From Parelaphostrongylus tenuis (lineage: Eukaryota > Nematoda > Chromadorea > Rhabditida > Metastrongylidae): DNA of 64,000 nucleotides. Position numbers and translations under genes: made by a program. The notes below the pieces were generated by a model. The model saw only the letters and a list, made by a program, of their open reading frames with translations, was not told where the DNA came from and did not search any database. This document shows positions 8,966 through 20,723 of this stretch, in pieces; the stretch's first letter is position 1; each line of letters begins with the position of its first letter. The stretch lies in assembly GCA_019055375.1 (NCBI GenBank), contig JAHQIW010006935.1:1-64000 (forward strand), written 5' to 3'.

Positions 8966-9354
8966 GTACTTTTAGGATTTCTAAGATCGAACGTTAAGGG
9001 AACAAAAATGAAGGTTTCCTTGCGATCTTCATGTATCTGTTCACTGAATCGGTTGACCATGCTCGATGCTCGAATAGAAGCTATTTTGTGGTGGATTTGT
9101 GAATTCATCTACAAGACATCTTGTTTATTATTGACCCACAGAACGAATCTGCGTAGTGCATTCGACTCCACTGAACATGGTTGGAGCAACTGATTGATGT
9201 CTAGCCTGTGCAGTCATCCTCGGCTCTCACTCAGGTGTATCGCACTTGAGCTTTTCTTCTAGATTATTCTTGGTGCCCGACCGGACTTGAATCCACTGCG
9301 CTTTACGCTTACAAATCGTACTTTGGAGTTAAGTATAGTCACCTTAAATTCTTC
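8966..9354. other. Spacer, no supported feature
   Basis: A ~110-codon open frame crosses the end of the tandem array but has no recognisable domain. Nothing else seen. Confidence 0.35.
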
Positions 9355-10045
9355 TTATTCACCCCGCTAAGCAGTGATGTGATGTCACATATATCCAATA
9401 ATGTTGCAATCCAACATGCAATATTCAGTGTCTAATAATCTAATGCCTAAACATATCTACTATATCTAATTAATTTATTCACCAACATGTCTAATATATA
9501 TGTGTATACGTAATGTCATACCATATATCATACATATATACCTATGTATGTACATATATGTGTATATATATATATATATACGTCCTTATGTACAGTATGT
9601 ATGTACATATGTATATGCCTATATATTTATAAGTATATATGCATATACATATATGTGGATATGCGTGACATATTCGTCATATATATTTTATATTTACATC
9701 CGCCAGCATACCCAATATATGTAAAAATCTGAACGTTAGACGGTAATCGAACCCGCATTTCATCTTTTGGAAGCGCATGCTAACCAGTTGCATTACCGAC
9801 GCACCTGTTCTATCATCACTCTGCCATGAGGTTTCGATATGTCAGCAAGCAACGGTCAGCGGTTCGGTCTGGCATGAACATTTCCTACGTAGGAGCGTCT
9901 GTAGTGCAATCGGTTAGCACGCGCTCTCAGGGAGGTCGAATACGGGTTCGATATCCAGCCGAGGCCCATTGTTTTGCAAATCACTTAACATTATTGGATA
10001 TGTATTTGCAGAATCGTACCACCGCCAAAACGGTTAGGTGAGATG
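9355..10045. mobile_element. Family B fold-back interrupted by an (ATATGT)n expansion
   Basis: The left TIR 'ccgctaagcagtgatgtgat' and 'atatccaataatgttg' (9361-9405) pairs with the right end 'aacattattggatatgtatt' and 'gtaccaccgccaaaacgg' (9986-10033). Minus-orientation (9738-9800) and plus-orientation (9893-9960) tRNA-like modules lie inside. About 300 bp of AT-rich microsatellite (9490-9730) sits between the left TIR and its module. Confidence 0.65.
9490..9730. repeat. (AT/ATATGT)n microsatellite
   Basis: Long imperfect run of tatatatgtgtata and tatgtacata units. It gives rise to spurious Y/I/C-rich open frames in two reading frames. Confidence 0.85.
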
Positions 10046-10099
10046 AATGTTATGGTTATATGTATATCCAATATTTGTCAACGTAACTAGGTTCAAATT

Positions 10100-10310
10100 C
10101 GATATGTGCTTGTTAAGCCAAACCATTGACGGTTGGTTGCTTACAGAGTCAACATCTTATATTACACAAAGAATGAAAGCATAACAGGAAACCTAGTAAT
10201 AGAGTGATTAGAACGTGCCCGCAGGTTGAAATGCCTGTTTGATTCTCGTCTAACGTTCAAAGTTTTGCATGCCACTCGAAATTATTGGATACTGGGGACC
10301 ATTTTCAAAA
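10100..10310 (+). mobile_element. Half copy of the family B fold-back
   Basis: It keeps one arm: 'taagccaaaccattgacggt', 'tggttgctt', then a plus-strand tRNA-like module ('gagtgattagaacgtgcccg' ... 'tgtttgattctcgtc') and 'attattggatactgg'. The opposite arm is absent. Confidence 0.5.
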
Positions 10311-10815
10311 ATACTTAAGTTTCACATCTGGCGTAATAGACGTATAATAGTTGCCAGGAGCGTTGGTGATTAGTGGTTTCCTGTTTGAAGAATTACTTAT
10401 TACGTCTGACTCGAGAAGCGGACCTTCTTCATGATTTTCATCGCAACTGAACATTTAGAGGCAGGAATCTGTTTCTTGTTTTCGCGAAGATGAAATATGA
10501 TGATGGGTGGTGGTTGCATTGAGCCTCCCCGTCGTTCGTAACGTTTCACGGTGGTTTATGGCTCATGTTCCTTGATTAGGGTCATAAAACCCTTATAGTA
10601 GCGACTGTCTTGGACATTTTTTTCTGAAGTTTCTATAGAATGTTCCTCAAAATGAGTTGTTGAAGATCATCCTAAGTGGTCCTCATACGCCTTCATTTTT
10701 TACAAGCGGAGCAAATGCTGTCCCAATCAGGTCAGACTTTCAGGTTCTCTTCTTGAGTAACTTCTTTATGATCCTAGATATAGTTGGCAAAGTTTTTGAC
10801 TTAATACCCTTTATC
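10311..10815. other. Spacer, no supported feature
   Basis: Mixed composition with no exon or repeat I can align to others in the window. Confidence 0.35.
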
Positions 10816-10819
10816 TGTT

Positions 10820-11026
10820 AGCGTAACCTAGTTTAGTACCGATATGTCCCTGCCAGGCCAAGCCATTGGCAATTGATTGCTGGCAAATCGATTATTGGTA
10901 TCGCAGAAAAAGTGGTAGCAAAAAGAGGAGTCTCGCTAATGCACTTGATTAGCTCGTGCTCGCAGAAAGGGTAAAATACGAATTTGATTCGTTTCGTCTG
11001 AGGTCCAAAGTTTTCCGTATCTCTAA

Positions 11027-11079
<53 letters not shown>

Positions 11080-11125
11080 CATAGCATCATACTAATGCTA
11101 AAAGAGCGCTTAAATAAAAAATTAT
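10820..11125 (+). mobile_element. Half copy of the family B fold-back with (TA)n inside
   Basis: It has 'ccaggccaagccattggcaa', the plus tRNA-like module ('aatgcacttgattagctcgt' ... 'aatttgattcgtttcg') and the terminal 'catagcatcatactaatgct'. A pure (TA)n run at 11031-11078 separates the module from the terminus. Confidence 0.55.
11031..11078. repeat. (TA)n microsatellite
   Basis: Uninterrupted TA dinucleotide run of about 24 units. Confidence 0.95.
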
Positions 11126-13035
11126 TGTTAAGTCGAGAATATTTGGCAGACTACTAGAACCGACTTTTGTCTTCGTTCACACTGTCCTCGAATGCGACAG
11201 GATTGTTGAAAAAAATCTTTCATATTCTTGCTTTCGTTTTTTGCAAAGCGATCTCATGGGACTATGGAGTTCTTACAATTATGTGAAAACTTAAGGAAAG
11301 TATTGAAAGCGATGTTTATAGTGGTTGTTGCAATTTCATAAACAAAAGAGCAAAATTCAGTCTCAGTATCGTTTCATAGACTTGTTGCCTCAGTGTTGTG
11401 TGTTGTCGGAAATTCGTCACTCGTCGTCTGCCATCTGTTGTCGCACAAAAGTTAGCGAAAAGCCAATCATGTGTAAACATAAGAGTGGCTTTCTACTATT
11501 AATTTTCGTCTAAATTTAACTGTCAATTTCGACTTATCTGTGTTGAACCGTTTTTAAGTTGTCCTTAGTTGCATTTGTCGCTGTCTGTGGGTTAGGCGAA
11601 GATTCTACATTCTCCAGTAGTTATATGTCATGGAAAATAATGGCAGGTGACGATTGAACCTCGCTTTTAAATAGCTTTTGGATGTAAATTTCGAAATTTT
11701 CCTTGGATAGTACTGACTAGTTAATCGTTACTCATAGTTTGAGGCTAATGGTATCACTCGTCCACTCTGTATGATTCAAATTTGCATGTCATTCAGCTTG
11801 GAAAATGATTTCTCATCGTATTACACCCTTGAAGTAATTGCTTAAAGGTCCAAAAAAGTGGTAGAAAATTTTTAGCTTGCTATTCCCTGGCAATCTTCTG
11901 CTTATCATGATCTTCTTTTCTTCAGTTTTCACAACGCACCAGACTTGAAATCATCCTTGATTAAGCATTACGCGGACAGTTCTTTTTATTCTTTGTGTTG
12001 TAATTCACAAAGGAAGACTTTTTTTAATTATTACGAGATGATATTTTTTAGCTTATTCGCCGCAATGTACACTGATTTTAATGCGTACGTGCCGATATGG
12101 CTTTTCTGCTTAGAGTGCTCATAGTGAGCTTTGACAATTAATTAGCATAGCTGTTAGTGGAATCTACAAGTCTTTGGAAGTTAGTTACAAATTCAAATGT
12201 TTTGAGGTAATAAAGTTTTTTTCTAAGGAACTATGGTGTTCGTAAATGTAGTGTTGATGCTTGGAAATTTATAGCGGTTGCGTCAGAAACTCTAAAAAAT
12301 AAGTGTTTAACTTTCCGAAAATCTCATTAATATACAGACTTGACATTTACAGTTCACATTTTGAATTGAAAACAAAAGTCAAAATCAATGATTAACGGAT
12401 TTGAATATTCAGAAAGAATCAACTAGAAATTTTGTGTATTGATACTATTGGAAACGTCTTCCATCAGTTTTTCAAGCTCTGAGCTCTATGAGTGCTTTAG
12501 TTGTCAAAAACTTATCGATACTATGTTCACTTATTGTCAGAAAACTAGCATAGTCATCGATGTATTGAATAAGTCTTTCCGAGACTAGTAAATTGCGACT
12601 CTAGAAACTAATAGAAGAGAATCGTTGAAGGCAGTGAGAAAAAGAAAAATGTTTCAAAAAAGGATACATAAAGACAACTTTAGGCGAAGAGAAAAAAAAA
12701 GGAAGGCTTTTATGAAGTTCATACTGGTCTGAGGAAGGAAACAATTGATCCACCCTCCACGTAAAGCTTTTCTGTCGTATTGTCGGTCATGTTTTGAACA
12801 ACAACATTCAAGCAACAAAGTATAATAAAAGATAATTTTCACAAATAGAGATTCCCACTTGTACAGAATGTGCGAAATGATGCTGAAACATTCTACAGAA
12901 AGATCGAACCAATCAAAATCGCTGTTTGCAGTATGCTTAATTCCTTTTTTTTTTTCTACGACAGCTCAGCTTTCAGTTTGTGAGTGCTCGTAGCTTTGAA
13001 CTTATTCATTTTTTCCAAATTTTTTTTTCGTCTTA
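11126..13035. other. AT-rich sequence without a supported gene
   Basis: About 1.9 kb with no acceptor-ORF-donor combination, SINE head or inverted repeat I can support. It is either intergenic or part of a long intron. Confidence 0.4.
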
Positions 13036-13079
13036 GCTAATTCTTTTGCCAATTTTCAAAACTCCTATAGACAGCTTTC

Positions 13080-13300
13080 ACTTCCACAATCTTTACTCCC
13101 TTTGTCGCACATTGGAGTTTTCAAGCGGAAGGTACTATAACAAAAACGACTTCATCGCCAAGTTGAAAATTGCCTTCTACCTCAAACAAAATGAATTTGT
13201 TCTTAGCACGCCATTCACGTTCAGTGGTGCGAATATTCGTATGCTCCACCTCTCTATTTTGAATTCGGATATTAATGAAGGAGGACTTAGCTCTTGAGGT
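13080..13300. other. Coding-like block, strand undecided
   Basis: An 83-codon open frame on + (13046-13297) uses many C-ending codons (TTC, CTC, GCC, ATC). A minus-strand frame (13121-13345) overlaps it, reading SFINIRIQNREVE then later FILFEVEGNFQLGDEVVFVIV, a beta-strand-like pattern. Neither has clear flanking splice sites or a recognisable family. It may be an exon relic or chance. Confidence 0.2.
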
Positions 13301-13377
13301 GAACAGAAATACCAGCGGCTTCCTAGTCCGTAAGAACATTGACATGTTAATGTATCAGTTGTTGTAATTGACAAGAT

Positions 13378-13660
13378 TTCTTCAGTTAACCGCTCTTTCA
13401 GCGGAGGTATGATGCTGTACTTATTTATCCAATAATGTAGAGTGATTGAAAGAACTTTGAACCTCAGACGAGAGTCGAACTCACATCTCACCTGTCCCGC
13501 AAGCGCGTGCTAACGGATTGCACCACCGGGACTCCTGTTCTGCTAGCACTCTGCGATATATCTTCAGTATCATTACTGCATAATACTTTGCTCTGCATCA
13601 ATCGTAATCTCATACTGCTGCTACTGAGCGGTTAAATAAAGAATTTTCGTTGCTTACATT
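13378..13660. mobile_element. Short family B fold-back copy
   Basis: The left TIR 'ttcttcagttaaccgctctt' with 'cagcggaggtatgatgct' faces the right end 'catactgctgctactgagcg' and 'gttaaataaagaattttcg'. A minus-orientation tRNA-like module ('gagagtcgaactcacatctc' ... 'gctaacggattgcaccaccg') fills the left arm. The right module is missing. Confidence 0.6.
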
Positions 13661-13800
13661 GTTCAGCATACGTCGGCTTAACTGGAATCAATGCCGATAT
13701 GTGCTTAACATGTCAAACCGTTGACAGTTGGAGACTGGCAGGTCGAATGCTCATATCGCAGAAAGAGTGGTAGCGGAACAGGAGTCTGTTAATGGGATGT
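13661..13800 (+). mobile_element. Fragment of a family B fold-back arm
   Basis: Contains 'tgtcaaaccgttgacagttg', 'gactggcaggtcgaatgctc' and 'atcgcagaaagagtggtagc', parallel to the arms at 10100 and 10820. Truncated at both ends. Confidence 0.4.
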
Positions 13801-14635
13801 ACAATAGGATTTCCTCCTTAACAATATCGTTGAGGAGGAATTTGTTACGTCGATCGAGAAGTCAATTTAAGAGTAGACCATTGCCAGGAATTACTGACAT
13901 GTGGCCAGCAATCGCTATGTGACAAGTGGTGACGACCTTGCAAAGCACTATCAAAGTTCTCAAAACTATAGAAATAGAAAATCTTCAACTGGCTTACCAA
14001 GTGGAATGAATTTGAGAATGAAACCCATCTTTTTTAATCTATAGAATTCTATTTTTTTTCTCAAATTGTGACTTGTACTCCATGAAAGTAGTGTGTCTGA
14101 GCACTTTTTATTTTATTCTAGCAAACTTTGATGTTAGGATTACTTCATTGTTTCTTGAATGAAGTATTTCTTGTAGTAAAGTATGGGTCACATTAGTGAG
14201 CAATTTATTTTGGTAACACCATCAATAATGGTGATGGATTGATTTTGCGGCGTAGAGCAATCTCACAGATGTGTCCTCATACTGTTGCATTGTTCATAAG
14301 TTCACTAAGATGGTAGCAGTTTTGTCTCCTAGAGAATGTTTTTCGACTAAGGCTCGATCTATTAAGTAATATCGTTCGTAGAGAAGTTTTGAGTGACCAG
14401 AGAATATATCATAAATCTAATAGTCCTAGTGTATAGGATCAAGCCTAGAAGTTTGTACGTGATTGTGGGCCCTCATTGCAATGGGCTGTACACATCCCTG
14501 TCAATAACTAAATACTTTACTTTATTGCGTCAGACGCTTTGTATCAGAGCTATGGTAACGGTTACAAATGTCAGTAGCAATTATAGTGATAATAAGCGAC
14601 ATTCCGACGGTGCATTTGTGAAGGATGAAAAATAA
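13801..14635. other. Spacer, no supported feature
   Basis: AT-rich sequence; nothing recognised. Confidence 0.35.
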
Positions 14636-14895
14636 GACGTTCAGGGTCGATCAACTTCAAGCGTGCACTTGTGCATCCGATTTCATTAGACGTCATAAAA
14701 TTTACTTCACGTATATCTAATCTACATGATGGCTTGTGATGACCTATTGATTCAAGCACCGTTTTTATCCGCCCAGACAAGTCTGGTACCAATTAGCTGA
14801 CCTCGGAAGGATAGAGTGCTTATTTTGCGCAAAGCGCAGTATCGAATCAACGACCATACACGCGTGTTGCAGAGCACTTATAATTATCACGCTTT
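14636..14895 (-). mobile_element. Degenerate SINE, family A
   Basis: On the plus strand it reads 'gggtcgatcaacttcaagcg' (3' end), 'cgcccagacaagtctggtac' (body) and 'cgcagtatcgaatcaacgac' followed by 'cgcgtgttgcagagcactta' (head). The order and orientation are as in the copy at 553-832, but heavily diverged. Confidence 0.5.
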
Positions 14896-17800
14896 GTGCT
14901 CTACTAGATTTCTATACACATGAATATACAGCGTGGAAAAGTGGGAAACTATAACCAGTTAGCCAGCGTAACCCTTGATGAGTGTTTTGTTTAAAAGTCG
15001 AATTCACTTTATTTGTATCTCAAACCGCATCGAATGTTTTACTTCAGTAAAACCGCCTAAAGAAGCTTTGTTGTTATTCCATTTTCGGTCTCCTAGTGAA
15101 ACATATATTGTTTTCTTTTCTAAATGTAAATCTTGAAAGTTCATCTGGTACTGCAGTAGCGCAAGTAGTTGCCTAACACTTTGGTTCTGAACTGAGTTGA
15201 TTTCCATGTACAACGTGAGGAAATAACGGCCACTTTTAGCCGAAAAAATATGTCACGTCAAAAAAGGACTTCATAAATCACAACACGTAGTATTACAATC
15301 TGCATATCTGGTTTATAAGAAAGGAGCTCTTTACTTCTACTACAATGAAATCCGATTGTTAGAGCCCATTAGTTGGAGTTTTTTTCTATATTACTTTTCT
15401 GTGGAAGCTTACGTCTCGAAAATGAATACATTGAACAAGCGATGTTTCGTCGATTGAATTGAAGTGCTGTCCGCAAACGCGTGTGTGGTGTTTTCAACTG
15501 CTGAGATTCCGCTTGAAATTTGATAATCAGAATTTTGTTTGTCTTATCAAAATTTAGCCTCTATACAACAGTTGTTTCAAGGAGCCATACCTACTAATAA
15601 ATGGAGAAATCTAAACTATAAGTTCATTATTTTTTTACTCGTCGAACTTTCTCTTATCAAAGAATTATTAGCAGTCTGTAAAAATCCAGCTTCGTATCCT
15701 AAGCATGATAAGTACTCAATTTACCCGTCTTCCCACCACATGAGGCGAAACTTTTTCCACTGCTTTTGTTTTGAAACTGTTCACAGCATAGATAGGTATG
15801 TTTATGCAAAGGTTCTCTTGTGATTTGAGAATTTGTTGAATTTTATCTTCATTGAAATGTTGTATATTCCTGAGGCATAGTTTTTACTGAAATCCCATGA
15901 TAGTCGTGCTATGACGCTTCCAGGTCTTCTCGACTAATCATATCGCGCATAATTGTGTAGTATAATTAATTTTATTCCATTTCTTTATCGACTTACATTT
16001 CGGAAGAAATGCTCCTTCGTTTTCGTCAAGTTTGTGCGTCAGTTCGTCACGATGAGAGAGTTCAAAAATTGTTTTTTTTTTTTATGCAGCGAACTCATTT
16101 GGTGGACGTTGTTCTTAAAGCAATGCACATTGTGCCTTCAAATGCTAGAAAAACATCTCCAACTGTAAAGTAAATATATCTTACCTTAAAAGAATCATGG
16201 TGGTACAACTTAGAACTTTTAATATAATAAAATACAATTGTAATTGCATGAATATAATGTTAAGATATAGTTTCCGAATTGAAAAGTTGATGTATTATAT
16301 CAATTTTGGAAGCCCGAAGGTCTTGAAGTCGTCTAGTTATCGAGAAATTATCGCCGGTTGTCGAAAACTCGAGCCGTCGCGAATGTGCCAAAAAAGATTC
16401 AATCAACACCACATGAATTTGGTTTCGCTTTTTTTTTCGTGCAAAATGCAAGCATTTGAATCAACTAAGCGTTGATTAAGTATGTTATCGTTCAGATCGT
16501 CAGATTGTTGTTGAAAATCTCCCCCGTCGACTAAGTTGTAAGTGGTTATAAAATGAAAGTTATCATTTTTATCTAATAATGATGGTTTTTTACGAACAGC
16601 CACAAGCGGTCATATAACAGCCTCCCTGATATAAATAAGAACGATCAGAATCTACACATTTGTTCAACAAGTTGCAAGTATATAAAGCTTTGCAGCTGTT
16701 TACTTACTGGATGTTCTCGAAGGCGTACGAGTTGTTTTGAAATGATTATTTATTAGCGGGAGGCTGTACATCAACTTTCTCAATGTTACTTGTACGATAT
16801 GTGGTCAAGTAATGTAGTGCTAAAAGACGATCGGATTTTTACGGGCTTTATGAGACTGTGCAGTTTTTATAGGAATTCATCGATTCCAGAGCAATATTTC
16901 TATTTTGTCTTATGAAATGATTCAATTGGCGGAAATCCAAGAAAAGTCCTCATTATCTTTTTTGGAAGCTGATTCGGCTTCGAGAAATGCTATGAGTTCA
17001 TTTAGCTCTGATTATCGCGTTGTGTCAAGAAGGGTCCAGTTTTAAACACCAAGTGCGATAGACTCAAGAAATGTCTAGCTATTTTTAAATTGTAATGAAG
17101 TACAACACACAGGGCAGAATTCATGACGATGATCTCAAATCAGTCTGTTCAGTTTATGCGTCGCCCACCAATTGAGCTTTTCCATCAGCCTTTTTAACTT
17201 CTTCCACATGGTGGAATATTGTGGAATTGTGAATGCTCAGTTTTCTACAACTCCTCAAGTGACTTCTTGAAGGACAGCTTCTGTTGCCTCCTTTAGACGT
17301 CGTTATCAACAAATGAGATGTGCTTTCGACCTTCTCTATCATGAACATTCAAATCTTCGATATGAAACTTTGCGAACAATCTGTGTACTCGGCGTTTGGA
17401 AGCGCTAGCTTTTCCAATCATCCGACAACATTTTACGTTGTTACTGTTATTGTATGTTCAGTCCATGTTAGTCAAATGACGCATTTCCATGAATTGATTC
17501 TAGAGTATTGTTTCATTGAGCCTATGGTCAGGTTAAACAATATATGGCAAATTATGAATAAGAAATAAGTTTCAAGATGGCATTCTTCATTGATCGGTGC
17601 AGCAAGCGTTTGGTTTCGAAGGTTTCGCAAGTTCAGAGCTGTGTAGGGCTACGACCATGAAACAGTTACATTAGTTCCAAAAGTTCAATGTTAAAGACGA
17701 GAATTCTAAAGGTGATGAAGGTCGGAGATAATAGCTTTTGCCACCAATGTCTGTTTCGAAATGTTAACTGAAGCAGAATAATGCAGAACGGCTTAGTGAA

Positions 17801-19235
17801 CAGCAGAAGAACTAGACGTAAGAAGTAAAAAACAGTTTTGCGAAGACTCAGTCGATGTGGGTAGTATAAAAAGGAAATCGAAACATTGGTTACAAAATGA
17901 GTTGTTAAGATACCAAAGAACATGTCATGTTTTCTTGAGCTTCTGCGTATCAAAACGATACTTTCTTTATTTTCAAGACAGTAGGAGATATTTTCACAAA
18001 AATGAAAGGTTGGGCAGGATTGATTTTTTGAAGCACAGTTAAGAATGGTATGGTATTTTATGTTCGACAGACTTCATCACTCCTTAACCCTTTCTTAACT
18101 ATTACAGTAAAATATTGTCAAGGAATCGACACAATGCAAAAAAAACAATTTGTACGACAGGCACTGATCAACTGAAATTAGCCGATTCTAGCGTGTATTT
18201 TAAAACTAGTATTTCACAAAATCACGAAAAAGTGACTTATTTCAAAATTGAAATTGCCTTTTCCACCCTTTTTATTCATCAAGTAACAACTAACCATGCC
18301 CTTAAATATCTAGACAACTCCTTTTGCGAGGTAGTAATTCCGCCAATCAAAAGACATTTGCAGAAATCTTTCACAACTGTTTCAGACGTATAGATTTAAT
18401 TTTGCTGACGATGTTGATTTTGAATGTTTCTAAATGTTTAGAGGTTCCCTGGAGTATGTGGATTGTAAACCCTTATCGGCAGAGTTAAGCTATGGAAGAA
18501 GTGAGAATCCAAACTTCAAACGGTTCCCCACTAGATCCTCCAGCGTTGAACATCTGGTAGACGCTAACATTTAACAAATGGCTTAAATCCTAGACGATTT
18601 GCTACCGTCATTGTAGAGTAATCCTGTTATTTTTTTTTTCGGAAAGTTTCAAAAATTGTTTATTTGACTTCAAATACGGTATGAGGCCATGTACGCTAGT
18701 GTTTCGAGCAAATTTTCACGATGTAAAAAATTTGTTAATTAGTATATGACGACCATTGAGACTTCCGAGTGATTAACAATATTAAATGCACTATTTTTCT
18801 TTTGTGCTAAGCTGTTTATGTGTGCATTCGTCGCAGGATTTCAATTTTTGAACATTGATTTTAGTGAATGGAAATCACATTTGACGTTTCATAAAAAGAG
18901 CGATGGTTCACTTCATGTGTCATGAAAAGTAACGTTACTAGTTATTCTGTTGTCAACATCTGCTGATACTCTTGCAGTCTTCGTCATGTCATCATGAGTG
19001 ATGTGTTCGTCGTATCGCCTGCCTTCTAATGACTGGTTTAATTTACATCTTCAATAATGAAAGTGTAGTACTGATGAGATGTTGACACACTACTGAATCG
19101 TCGTCAGATCGTATCGGGGAGACTTTACGGTTTCGCGTTGAGTGTCGCCTAAAAACGAGGCAAGGTCACTTTTTACCACTAAACATCGTTGATTCGATAA
19201 TAGCCGGCCGGCGAGAGTTGTGCAGAAATACGCAA
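14896..19235. other. Long AT-rich stretch without a supported gene
   Basis: About 4.3 kb. Several 60-95 codon open frames occur, at the frequency expected for random AT-rich DNA, with no recognisable domains or paired splice sites. A fragment near 15400-15480 ('cgtctcgaaaatgaatacat', 'gaacaagcgatgtttcgtc') matches the dispersed repeat at 27127-27400 and 40090-40260. Confidence 0.4.
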
Positions 19236-19284
19236 CTTCATGACTTTCGTCTTTCTCTACATATTGATTTTCGACAGAGCACAA

Positions 19285-19335
19285 CTATCCATCCGACCCA
19301 TCCATCCATCCATCCATCTATCCATCCATATCCAC
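19285..19335. repeat. (CATC)n microsatellite
   Basis: Repeated CATC/ATCC units. They generate the GWMDGWMDGW-like minus-strand open frame, which is not a gene. Confidence 0.8.
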
Positions 19336-20660
19336 GAAATTGAGCGCCATGCCTATGGTAACGACGACACGCACTTGCATGCAAACGGCAGTGGTATTCG
19401 TTTTCAACCGAGTAATCCCGTAATCCCATAAATTGTGTGAATATTTGATGACAGAGAGAATGTTGGATGTTGAGAACCACATCGGTCGGAGCTTTGTAAC
19501 GTCGATATTTTGTCGAATACCTTTATGGTTTTGATGAATTTTCACTGAACTTGGTAATCCGTAGAGAGCGTGCGTGGACGTTTATCGTCAGCAGAAATCA
19601 AGACAGATTGGCATCAATTATTCAAGTTTTCTACATTATTTTACATCATCATTCAAGCTGTTTTTCGCTAGAACACTGAAGTTGAAGCTCTGGTGATGTG
19701 AATTTGCTTCGGACCCGACTAGTTCAGATATAGCCTAGCACTTGAGCGACTCGCTACCGCCGTCGATAACCACTTTTCGTTGCAGTAATTCGTCGGGAAA
19801 CTTACTTACCGGCTTTTGACTATCTTGTTGCTGAATGTGTCTTGTCTGGGAAACGATAATATTAATTGATTAGAAGAAGATCTACAGCCTTGCAACGAAT
19901 TTTCGCCGCCATCTTCGAACCAAAATCGATTAATCGATATATCGATTGGCTTCGTTGTCCATCCCTGGGACAATACTGTCGCAATCTCCAAAGAAAAAAA
20001 AACGTCTCCGATGAGTGTCGAAATAGAAAAGCTGGCAGCAATCGATTTCATTGGCAATGCGAGGAGCGGTCATGTATGGTGGGCGTGACGGGCGTCCCGC
20101 CTCCGGTCCGCGCAGGACCCGCCCAGTGCCCGCTTCGACTGCCTTGTCTGTGCAGTTGGCGCCGCTGGCTCTCCATCCCTCCTCTGGCTCGCCTCGACAT
20201 CCATCCATTCGGAGACTCTTCACTTTCGCCAAACATCGATGATAATACCTGGAACGGTCCTCTTCATCATCATTCCACCAGGAGCTGCTCTGGAACTGAG
20301 TGAATCTACCAGTAGGCTGGTTGTAGTAGGGTCTTGACTGACGACGAGACTCTGAATGCCCACGTGCACGTGTGTTTGTCTGTGACCAGTCGACGGGGAG
20401 AGAGTTTTCAAAGTAGTGAGGTGGTGTGGTTGATGATCTACGGGGACAAGTGTCTTGTTGGCCGTGCTGCGCTAGCTAGCCGTTTTTTTTTTTCTTTCCA
20501 CGTGTTGCCAATAGACCAGAGCGATCAATCGCAGCCACTGGGCCGCTAATTGTTGCGTGAGTCCTATGAAGTATTGAAAATCTCGCAGCTTCTCATCATA
20601 AGCTGCTTCGGACGCTTGTTCTTAGTTTTTCTATTCATCCTGTCCTCTTGTCCCTCAAGT
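19336..20660. promoter_or_regulatory. Putative 5' flank of the NCBP3-like gene (GC-richer block 20060-20300)
   Basis: The 1.3 kb upstream of the start codon includes a 240 bp block clearly richer in G+C than its surroundings (about 20060-20300), plus 'cgatatatcgattgg' and 'caatcgatttcattggcaat'. I cannot place a TSS. 'tccctcaag' just before 20660 could serve as a trans-splice acceptor 10 nt ahead of the ATG. Several overlapping frames in the GC-rich block are open on both strands, so I call no gene there. Confidence 0.3.
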
Positions 20661-20669
20661 GAAAACTGA

Positions 20670-20723
20670 ATGAGCACCGTCTCGCCGCCTGAACCTTTCG
20701 TCTCAACCTCTTTGAGCTGGCAG
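20670..20723 (+). CDS. ncbp-3: NCBP3-like exon 1 (start codon)
   Basis: ATG at 20670 opens an 18-codon exon (MSTVSPPEPFVSTSLSWQ) ending at a strong donor (cag|gtgagc) in phase 0. Exon 2 also begins in phase 0. I chose this ATG because the codon frame, donor and phase all agree. No upstream ATG in frame gives a better exon. Confidence 0.6.

Noticed and set aside
9500..9732. Y/I/C-rich open frames
   Set aside because: Translations of an AT/ATATGT microsatellite.
19866..20303. Overlapping 60-145 codon frames on both strands in a GC-rich block
   Set aside because: Several frames are open at once because stops are rare in GC-rich DNA. None has splice sites or a family. Treated as 5' flank.
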